A DNA stretch of 64,000 bases, from NCBI RefSeq assembly GCF_002159085.1, contig NZ_LZRU01000012.1:1-64000 (forward strand), written 5' to 3'. Shown piece by piece: positions 6,851 through 13,871 of the stretch. Numbering within the stretch: position 1 is the stretch's first letter; each line of letters starts with the position of its first letter. Both the position numbers and the translations under genes were made by a program. The notes below the pieces were generated by a model. The model had not been told where the DNA came from. It did not search any database and worked only from the letters and a program-made list of their open reading frames with translations. The stretch comes from Thermobacillus sp. ZCTH02-B1. GTDB taxonomy: Bacteria; Bacillota; Bacilli; Paenibacillales; Paenibacillaceae.

Positions 6851-9754
6851 TTACCGCTCCTCTCCCATCTTCACGGCCTGATGCACGCGCAGCCTGCGGA
6901 TGTGCAGGAACAGGAACGCGGCGCCGGTCAGCATCATGACGCCGACGACGACGTACAGTTGAACCGTATCCTGCTGTTCGAACACGACGCGGAACGGCGG
7001 AACGGCGCTCGTGACGTTCTCCGCCGTCTGCAGGAACGGCAGGAACAGCCGGCTCGCGATCTTGCCGATCACGAATCCGAGGCCGATCGCGAGGCCCCCC
7101 GTGAAGAGCTGCTCGAGCAGCAGCATGCCGGTCAGCTGCTTCCGCGACAGCCCCATCGCGCGCAGCACGCCGAACTGGACGATCCGTCCGGTCAGGTTGA
7201 AGAACCAGTACAGCAGGTAGCCCGCCAGCGATATGATGACCGACACGAGGAAGCCGAGGCTGAGGATGCCGAAGACGCCGCCGCGGGTCGGATGCTTCGA
7301 CTGGGTGATCAGCTCGGAGCGGACGTCCGTGACCGAAGCCAGCTCGATGCCGCGGTCCATGAGCGTCGTCATGATCGGCGCCACCTTCGCTTCGGGCTCC
7401 ATCTTGAGCCAGACCTCGTACGGTATGAGCGGCACCTGGTCGTAAATGTAATCGATGTTGGCGATCACGAACGGCGACTGATCGGGATAGAGCGACGGCC
7501 AGTACGGCAAAATGCCGACGATCACGAATTCGATCATGCCGTCCGTCAGCCCCACCGAGATCAGATCGCCCGGCTTCAGTTGATACCGCTCCGCCACGTT
7601 GGACGGGATGATCGCCGCCTGCTCGTACTCGCCCATGAAGCTCAGATAATAATACGGATGGACCGGGAACAGGTCGTTCCGGAACCAGGCCACCTTGGCG
7701 AATTTGTCGTTCTCGATGCCCATCAGGATGCCCTGGCCGATCGAACGGCCGGAGACGACGATGTTGCCCTTCGTCTTGAGCACGCGCGAAGCCTCTTCCA
7801 CGCCTTCCAGCGTGCGGAAGATTTCGAACGGCGGCTCGATATAGTTGATGCGGGTCGGCGTGCCCGCTCCGCCTCCCGGTCCGCCACCGGGGCCGCCGCC
7901 CGGATCGCCCGGACCCCCGCCCGGATTGCCGCCGGTTTCCCCGCCCGATCCGCCGCCGGATCCGCCGCTCTGCGGCGTCCGGAATTCGGCGCGGCCTTCC
8001 CACACGGTCTGGATGACGACGTCCGTTCCGTGGCGGTACAGGATGCGTTCGGTCGAATTGAGATCGATCGTGCGCGCCGCGGCGGCGTTGTAGACGCCGA
8101 GCCCGAGCGTCAGGATAAGCAGGATCATGAGCGGATAATAGGCGGTTGACGACCGCGACAATTGCGTAAGCGTCAGGTACAGCGGCAGCGGCATGATCTT
8201 CCGCCCGAGCCATCCGACCAGCTTCAGAAGCAGCGGGAACAGCCGCAGGCAGAAGAGGCCGATCGAGAAGATCGCGATGGCCGGAACGAAGAACAGGAAC
8301 GGGTTGACGTTGAGCTGATCCGTCGTCATGCCGGTCCGGAACGTCAGCATCTGCCGCTGGTCGAACAGGTACCAGCCGTAGGCGGAGATGCCGATCAGCG
8401 CCGCGTCGAGGAACCATCGCTGCCAGAGCGGCTTGCGGTCGCTGCGGGCCTGCCGCCGCTTGTAGTCGACGATCGAAGAGCGCGCGTACAGGATGGCCGG
8501 GATCACCATCGACAGGATGGCGAGCACGACCGCCGCGGCGCCCGCGATCATCGCCTCGGTCGAGAACCCGACGGGAATCGATTTGCGCTCGACGAACGTC
8601 AGGAATCCGTTCGCCGAGCCGATGCTCTTCGCCATGAACCAGCCGATGAACGGCCCGACCGCCAGGGCAACCGCGCCGAGCAGCAGGCCCTCGAGCAGGT
8701 AGATCCCGATGATCTGCCGGGTCCCGGCGCCGCGGCTGCGCAGCACCGCGATGTCGGCCTTCTGCTTCTCGAGCGATTGCCTTGCGTTCATCGCGATGAA
8801 ATAGAAGACCATCGCGATCATCGGCGCGGCAAGGGTGAAGAGCAGCGTCTGCAGCTGCAATCCCTGGCGGCGGAATTCGCTCAGCGTGTCGGCGAACGAA
8901 ATCTCCACCCGCGTGTCCTTCAGGATCTGGTACAGCTCGATGTCGAGCCGGTCCAGCGTCCGCCGGAGCGGCGCAAGCTGGCTCGTCTTGATCTCGCGCA
9001 GGTCGAACGCGTAATACCAGTAGGCGTTGTGAATCGGCACGCCCCTGGCCCGGAGCTCCCGCTCGAAGGCGTCTTCGCCGACGAGCAGATAGTTCATGAT
9101 CGACTCGAACCCCTGGAACCAGTAGGGGTCGGTCTGGTCGAGCGGCATGTAGGCGCCGACGATCTTCACCTTCAGGACCCGGTTCTGTCCGCCGGGCACC
9201 GGATAATACAGTTCGTCGCCGACGTGCAGATCGTTGCGGTACAGCGCTTCTTCCATCATGACGGCTTCGATGACGCCGTCTTCCGCCGCCCCGTCCCCGA
9301 ACATGCGTCCCTGCGTAATCTCCGCATTCTCTCCGAGGCCGGTCATCACGGCGATCGTCAATTGCCGGACGCGGCTGGCGTCGACCTTCGTCGGGTCGAC
9401 CGGCGCCGTTTCCGCGCCGCGGATCGTCCGCACGGACACGAACGTGTCGTACGGAAATCCGATCCGCCCGGGAATCTTGTCGCGGATGAAGGCGTCCACC
9501 TCCGGAAAGCCGGCCTGTTCGGACGCCGGCGTCCCGCCGCTCGCCTGATAGCGGATGAGGAGCGAGCCGGCCGGCATGCCGGTGCTCGCCTCGCGCAGCG
9601 AATCGGCGACGACCCGCTTCAGCGCGCCGTCCGCGTACATCGGAATGCTGACGGTGAACGCGACGGCCGCGATGAGCCCTGCCGCCGTGCTGAGCGTGAG
9701 CCACCGGGTATTCCACATTTTGCGGAACAGAAACCGCAGCATCGGAACGCCCAT
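6851..9754 (-). CDS. Large FtsX-like ABC transporter permease, left cassette
   Basis: A 967-residue membrane protein with two FtsX-type units. A first membrane helix near residue 17-35 (STAAGLIAAVAFTVSIPMYA) precedes a large outside domain to about residue 300. A block of helices follows to about 565, then a second outside domain, and three final helices (GILSLGFLVSVIISLAGYLLYW, LFTGGLAIGLGFVIG, VVGVMMLTGAAFLFLH). This is the layout of mechanotransmitting MacB/FtsX-like transporters, which act on outside substrates rather than importing sugars. The second outside domain starts with a Gly/Pro-rich linker. It shares layout and motifs with the permease at 27570. Ribosome binding is weak at 9754; an ATG at 9742 (MLRFLFRKMW) is an alternative start. 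Confidence 0.85.
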   Translation of the reverse strand: MGVPMLRFLFRKMWNTRWLTLSTAAGLIAAVAFTVSIPMYADGALKRVVADSLREASTGMPAGSLLIRYQASGGTPASEQAGFPEVDAFIRDKIPGRIGFPYDTFVSVRTIRGAETAPVDPTKVDASRVRQLTIAVMTGLGENAEITQGRMFGDGAAEDGVIEAVMMEEALYRNDLHVGDELYYPVPGGQNRVLKVKIVGAYMPLDQTDPYWFQGFESIMNYLLVGEDAFERELRARGVPIHNAYWYYAFDLREIKTSQLAPLRRTLDRLDIELYQILKDTRVEISFADTLSEFRRQGLQLQTLLFTLAAPMIAMVFYFIAMNARQSLEKQKADIAVLRSRGAGTRQIIGIYLLEGLLLGAVALAVGPFIGWFMAKSIGSANGFLTFVERKSIPVGFSTEAMIAGAAAVVLAILSMVIPAILYARSSIVDYKRRQARSDRKPLWQRWFLDAALIGISAYGWYLFDQRQMLTFRTGMTTDQLNVNPFLFFVPAIAIFSIGLFCLRLFPLLLKLVGWLGRKIMPLPLYLTLTQLSRSSTAYYPLMILLILTLGLGVYNAAAARTIDLNSTERILYRHGTDVVIQTVWEGRAEFRTPQSGGSGGGSGGETGGNPGGGPGDPGGGPGGGPGGGAGTPTRINYIEPPFEIFRTLEGVEEASRVLKTKGNIVVSGRSIGQGILMGIENDKFAKVAWFRNDLFPVHPYYYLSFMGEYEQAAIIPSNVAERYQLKPGDLISVGLTDGMIEFVIVGILPYWPSLYPDQSPFVIANIDYIYDQVPLIPYEVWLKMEPEAKVAPIMTTLMDRGIELASVTDVRSELITQSKHPTRGGVFGILSLGFLVSVIISLAGYLLYWFFNLTGRIVQFGVLRAMGLSRKQLTGMLLLEQLFTGGLAIGLGFVIGKIASRLFLPFLQTAENVTSAVPPFRVVFEQQDTVQLYVVVGVMMLTGAAFLFLHIRRLRVHQAVKMGEER
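7857..7975 (-). repeat. Gly/Pro-rich low-complexity linker coding repeat
   Basis: Within the FtsX permease gene, a run of GGN and CCN codons encodes about 38 residues of GGSGGGSGG/GGGPGDPGGGPGG type. It forms a flexible tether at the base of the second outside domain and is absent from the paralogue at 27570. Confidence 0.8.
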
Positions 9755-9757
9755 CGC

Positions 9758-10795
9758 CTATCGACCTACGACTTTCTGTCCCGGTTCGAGACCTTCGAGA
9801 ATTTCCACCATCGTCGACGTCTGCAGACCGACCGCGACGTCGACCTCGCGCTTGCTGCCGTCCGGCTCGACGACCTGGACGTAGGTCCGGGAACCGATCG
9901 TCCGGAGCGCGGACGGCGGAATGACGACCGCGTTCTCGATCCGCTTGATGATGACGCTGGCCGACAGCGGCGTTCCGCGGACCGCGCCCTCCGGCATCTC
10001 GCCGATGTCGATCTGCACGTAATCCTCCGGACGCTCGGACCGCCGCTGCTGCGGATTGCCGCTCTCGTCATCCCGTGGCACCGGCAGCATCGATACCTTG
10101 CCCTCGAACTTGCCCACCCCGTTGATGTCGACGATCGCCGGCATCCCGACCGCGATTTTCTCGCGGTCCGTCTTCGAGAAGTCGGCCGTGACCACGAGAT
10201 TGCCCGTGTCGGCGATCGTGACGATCGGGTCGTACGCCTTGACGAGCTCCCCCTTCTCGACGTGCACCTGGACGACGGTGCCCGAGATCGGCGCGCGGAG
10301 CACCGCCTTCGCGATCTCGTTCTCGAGATCGACGATCGCCTGGCGCTGCTCCTCGAAGGTGAGGACCATCTGTTCGTAATCGACCGGGTCCATTTCGTCG
10401 CGGTTGCGAATCGCATCCTTCATGTTGCGTTCAACGGAGCGGAATTGCAGCTTCCGCTGGCGCAGATCCCGCTCCATGTCGTCGACGTCCAGCACGGCGA
10501 TGACCTGGCCGGCCTCCACCCGGTCGCCGACCTTCACGTCGAGCGTCCGGAGCCGCTTGCCGTCCAGTTCGAAGAACAGCGTCTCTTCCCGGCTGCTCAT
10601 GATCTTGCCGATCGCCTGCACCTTCGTCTCGATCGTGGCGGTGGTCACCTCGTACTCGGGCTTTTTCGAAATCGTCGGCGGCTTGATCTCGGGCAGCACC
10701 TCTTCCTCCGCTTCGTCCGGAAGCAGCGCGCAACCGCCGGCCGCAAGCGCCACGGCGAGGAAAAGCGAAGCCAGGGCCGAAAGCCTGCGGTGCAT
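9758..10795 (-). CDS. Membrane-fusion/adaptor lipoprotein (HlyD/MacA type), left cassette
   Basis: A 345-residue protein with signal peptide and lipobox AAGGC (residues about 10-22). The architecture is lipoyl/barrel-sandwich half (TLDVKVGDRVEAGQVIAVLD), coiled-coil hairpin (about residues 100-160), second lipoyl half (LRAPISGTVVQVHVEKGELV), then a beta-barrel with VVIPPSALRTIGSRTYVQVV. This is the MacA/HlyD adaptor layout. In a Gram-positive it would sit outside the membrane and stack on the FtsX permease. The start at 10795 was chosen because it yields the lipoprotein signal; longer in-frame starts overlap the upstream ATPase gene. Its stop lies 3 bases before the permease start. Confidence 0.85.
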   Translation of the reverse strand: MHRRLSALASLFLAVALAAGGCALLPDEAEEEVLPEIKPPTISKKPEYEVTTATIETKVQAIGKIMSSREETLFFELDGKRLRTLDVKVGDRVEAGQVIAVLDVDDMERDLRQRKLQFRSVERNMKDAIRNRDEMDPVDYEQMVLTFEEQRQAIVDLENEIAKAVLRAPISGTVVQVHVEKGELVKAYDPIVTIADTGNLVVTADFSKTDREKIAVGMPAIVDINGVGKFEGKVSMLPVPRDDESGNPQQRRSERPEDYVQIDIGEMPEGAVRGTPLSASVIIKRIENAVVIPPSALRTIGSRTYVQVVEPDGSKREVDVAVGLQTSTMVEILEGLEPGQKVVGR

Positions 10796-10802
10796 GGTAC
10801 GT

Positions 10803-11564
10803 CTAGGTGATGAATCTTCCGTCAACCATTTCGTGGACATGGTCCGCAACCTCCAGAATCGTAGGGTCGTGCGTCGTCATGCAGATCGTCACGTGCTCCG
10901 TCTCGATGATCGTGCGGAATACCTTCATGATTTGGGCGGCCATCTGGGAATCGAGCTCGGCCGTCGGCTCGTCCGCGAGCAGCAGCCGGGGCCGGTGGGC
11001 GATCGCCTTCGCGATGGCGACCCGCTGCTGCTCGCCGCCCGAAAGCTCAAAGGGTCGGTGGTGCATCCGCTTGCCCAATCCGACCAGCTCCAGGCACCGG
11101 GTCACCCGATCTTTCCATTCCGCCTTGGGCACGCCGGCCATCCGGAGCGACAGCTCCACATTCTCGTAGGCAGAGAGCAGCGGCAGCAACGCGTAGGCCT
11201 GAAAGACGAACCCGATCTCCTTCCGCCTGACGATCGTCCGCTCATCGTCGCTCATCCTGTGAAACGCATGCGGCCCGAACCAGATCTCGCCGCGGGTCGG
11301 CGTATCCAGCCCGCCGATCAGATTGAGCAGCGTCGTCTTGCCGGAGCCCGAGCGGCCGCGCAGCATGACAAGCCGACGCGGATGCAGTTCGAGATTGATG
11401 CCCTTCAGGACGTGCAACTTCTCGCCCCCGACGTCGAACGTGCGTTCGACGCCCCTGGCCACGAGCAGCGGACCCTCTTCCCGGTCCGGGCCGCGCTCGC
11501 CGGCGACCGCGGCGGCTGCGGCATCCCGCCGCGCCCTGTCCCTGAGCCGAAGCATGCCATCCAT
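10803..11564 (-). CDS. ABC transporter ATPase, first gene of the left cassette
   Basis: A 253-residue MacB/LolD-type ATPase: Walker A GRSGSGKTT, Q-loop region GFVFQAYALLPLLSAYENVE, signature LSGGEQQRVAIAKAIAHRP, Walker B LLLADEPTAELD, H-loop TTHDP. An N-terminal stretch of about 30 charged residues precedes the core. There is no AbrB-like tail, unlike the second ATPase of the same operon. The operon therefore encodes two distinct ATPases for one permease polypeptide, suggesting an ATPase heterodimer on the two halves of the permease. A 7-base gap leads to the adaptor gene. Confidence 0.9.
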   Translation of the reverse strand: MDGMLRLRDRARRDAAAAAVAGERGPDREEGPLLVARGVERTFDVGGEKLHVLKGINLELHPRRLVMLRGRSGSGKTTLLNLIGGLDTPTRGEIWFGPHAFHRMSDDERTIVRRKEIGFVFQAYALLPLLSAYENVELSLRMAGVPKAEWKDRVTRCLELVGLGKRMHHRPFELSGGEQQRVAIAKAIAHRPRLLLADEPTAELDSQMAAQIMKVFRTIIETEHVTICMTTHDPTILEVADHVHEMVDGRFIT

Positions 11565-11695
11565 CCACCCCTTCCGGATACCGTTGGCAGGCGTCGATTA
11601 CCAACCTAATTTTTAGACGGCCGAACCCGGGAAAAAGTTACGAAAATTTCAAGAGGAAATCAAAAGAAATGTTTGTTTGTACCCGATCATGGCGA

Positions 11696-11725
11696 AAAAG
11701 CAAGGGCGGCACTTGCGTGCCGCCC
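11696..11725 (-). terminator. Terminator of the 23.3-11.9 kb sugar operon
   Basis: On the minus strand, GGGCGGCA/TGCCGCCC (8 bp, 6-base loop) is followed by TTGCTTTTTCG. It lies about 200 bases beyond the last permease gene. The surrounding 11565-11926 gap holds this terminator and the AT-rich upstream region of the left cassette (11590-11690), with a possible TTGATT/TAACTT promoter but no gene. Confidence 0.75.
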
Positions 11726-11926
11726 GCTTTCTTCCGTGACTCCCGAACCGTTCACGGTCTCGCGTCCCCGTCCCTTCCTCCCGTTCTCCGGGAAGCGGAT
11801 CACGCTTGAGGCCGGCAGCTCGTCCCGCGTCCCGAGCAACCGCCTTCATCCCGTTCCCCGCCTCCCCCGGAACAAATGCAGAGCGGCCCGGACGCGGCCG
11901 GAGCCGCGCGCCGGGCCGCGGTCCGG

Positions 11927-12967
11927 TCATCCGACGATGCCGGTGCGCTCGACGCTCTCGACGAAATAGCGCTGCACGAACAGATAGAGGATGATGAGCG
12001 GCGCGATCGACAGCAGGACGCCGGTGTCGACGATCATCGCGACATGGTTCGGATCCGCCCTTACCTCCGTTCCCTCGATGCCGAGCAGCCGCGGCAATTG
12101 CTGGTTCACATTCGCCGGCAGGGCGGCGACGGAGTTCGCCATCAGCTCGCTGTTGGTCATGAACAGCGAAGCGTAGAACGTGTCGTTGTATTGCCAGACG
12201 AACGCGAACAGCAGAACGGTGATGATCGGCGGAATCGCGTTCGGCAGCATGATCATCAGGAATGTGCGGATGCCGCCCGCCCCGTCGATCAGCGCCGCCT
12301 CCTCGATCTCCTTCGGCAGCCCGCGGAAGAACTGCCGGAAGATATAGATGTAGAGACCCGATTTCAGGCCGACGCCGAACGCCGCCATGATGATGGACGG
12401 CCAATAGGTGTTCAACAGGTTGAGGCCTTCCCGGCCGGTAAACAACGTGACGAGATTGAAAACGTCGAAATTCCGGAAATGCAGGTACATCGGCACCATG
12501 AGCGTGCTCGCCGGAATCAGGATCGTCAGGATGACGCACGCAAACAGGATGTTTCGGCCCGGAAATTCGAATCGCGCGAATCCGTACCCGGCAAGCGCGC
12601 ACGAGGCCGTCGCCATCAAGGTCGTCGAGACGACGAACAACAGCGTATTCCGGAGCAGCGGCCAATAATTGAGAATGTCCAGCGCGTTCTTGATGTTTTC
12701 GAGCGTGAAGTGGACCGGAATCATGTAAATCGTCGGATTGTAGATGTCCTCCGGACTCTTGAACGCCACCGAGATCTGCTGGAGGATCGGACGAATGATG
12801 ATAAAACCGATGCCGAGGATGAGCACGAACCGGAACAGCGACCAGAGCCAGGACATCGATCGGTTGCGGATGCGCTGGTACCGGATCACGTACCCTTCGT
12901 TCTCGAGCCTTTTCCCTCGAACATCGAGCAATTTCGGAGCAGCCACGGACCCGTTCCTCCCTTCCAT
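11927..12967 (-). CDS. Sugar ABC transporter permease (CUT1, MalG-like), second pair
   Basis: A 346-residue integral membrane protein with about six helices and the cytoplasmic EAA loop EEAALIDGAGGIRTFLMIMLP, which docks the ATPase in CUT1 importers. The N-terminus carries a 40-residue cytoplasmic extension. It is the last gene of the large operon, 1 base after its partner permease. No ATPase gene accompanies the pair. Confidence 0.9.
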   Translation of the reverse strand: MEGRNGSVAAPKLLDVRGKRLENEGYVIRYQRIRNRSMSWLWSLFRFVLILGIGFIIIRPILQQISVAFKSPEDIYNPTIYMIPVHFTLENIKNALDILNYWPLLRNTLLFVVSTTLMATASCALAGYGFARFEFPGRNILFACVILTILIPASTLMVPMYLHFRNFDVFNLVTLFTGREGLNLLNTYWPSIIMAAFGVGLKSGLYIYIFRQFFRGLPKEIEEAALIDGAGGIRTFLMIMLPNAIPPIITVLLFAFVWQYNDTFYASLFMTNSELMANSVAALPANVNQQLPRLLGIEGTEVRADPNHVAMIVDTGVLLSIAPLIILYLFVQRYFVESVERTGIVG

Positions 12968-12968
12968 G

Positions 12969-13871
12969 TCAGTTGTGATAGAAGACCCTGCGCGAAATCA
13001 GGAAGCCCACGATGATCAGCAGCAGGCTGACGGAAAGCGTGTAAAGCCACGCCATGGCTGCGCTGAGACCGAAGTTCTGGGTCTGGAACGCGGTCTGGTA
13101 GATCCGCTCCGTCACCGGGCTGTCGCCGAACGAGTCGATGATCGTATAGATGACGTTCGTCAGGATGAGCGGGCTGACCATCGGAAACGTGATCTTCCAG
13201 AACATTTCATAGGCCGTCGCGCCGTCGATTTTCGCCACTTCGTACATCGAAGACGGAATCGACTGCAGCGCGGCGAGGAAAATCAGAATCTGCACGCCGG
13301 AGCTGCTGATGATCTCGTAGATCCGGGTGATCGCCGACGAAATATAATCGACATACCATTCCGGAATGCCGGCGTTGCCCAGCATCCGGACGACCATCAT
13401 CGGGTCGAAGCCCGTTTGCTGCTGAGCCAGATCCTCGGCTGCCTGGACGCTGCCGGTCATCTGGATCAGGCCGGATTGCTGCGCCGCTTCCACGGCGCCG
13501 GACGCCAGGATGACCGGCAGGAAGAAGATGGCCCGGGCGACCGAGCGGCCGCGGAACTTCTGGTTGAGCAGCGTTGCCATGAACAGGCTGAAGAACAGAA
13601 TCATCGGCACGTCGTACAACATCTCCAGCACCGACTGCGTCAGCACCCGGTTGAATTCGGGGTCGACCGCCAGTGCCTCCCTGAAGTTCGCGATACCGAT
13701 GAACTGCAGCGTAAATCCGTCCGGCGCAACGATCAGCTTGCTGAAGCTGAAGCGGATCGACTCGATCAGCGGCGCAAGGAACAGGAAGACGAAACCGATC
13801 AACCACGGCAGGATGAAGAAGATTCCGAGGATCGCCCGTCTCTGCGACAAGGTCAGCCGCATCCGGATCAT
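12969..13871 (-). CDS. Sugar ABC transporter permease (CUT1, MalF-like), second pair
   Basis: A 300-residue protein with N-terminal helix ILGIFFILPWLIGFVFLFLAP and the EAA loop YEVAKIDGATAYEMFWKITFP. The insertion between early helices (residues about 130-160, including QQSGLIQMTGSVQAAEDLAQQQTG) is longer than usual. It overlaps the DUF5696 gene by 4 bases and the downstream permease starts almost immediately, so the three are translationally coupled. Together with the 11927 permease it forms the second importer pair of the operon. Ligand not evident. Confidence 0.9.
   Translation of the reverse strand: MIRMRLTLSQRRAILGIFFILPWLIGFVFLFLAPLIESIRFSFSKLIVAPDGFTLQFIGIANFREALAVDPEFNRVLTQSVLEMLYDVPMILFFSLFMATLLNQKFRGRSVARAIFFLPVILASGAVEAAQQSGLIQMTGSVQAAEDLAQQQTGFDPMMVVRMLGNAGIPEWYVDYISSAITRIYEIISSSGVQILIFLAALQSIPSSMYEVAKIDGATAYEMFWKITFPMVSPLILTNVIYTIIDSFGDSPVTERIYQTAFQTQNFGLSAAMAWLYTLSVSLLLIIVGFLISRRVFYHN

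Noticed and set aside
6330..9716. A minus-strand frame of 1128 codons over the FtsX permease gene
   Set aside because: It is the shifted frame of the permease and ATPase genes, made of Arg-rich low-complexity sequence without domains.
5954..11564. BceAB-type bacitracin resistance module
   Set aside because: The permease has two large outside domains and partners with an adaptor lipoprotein and two ATPases. No BceRS-type two-component genes are near.
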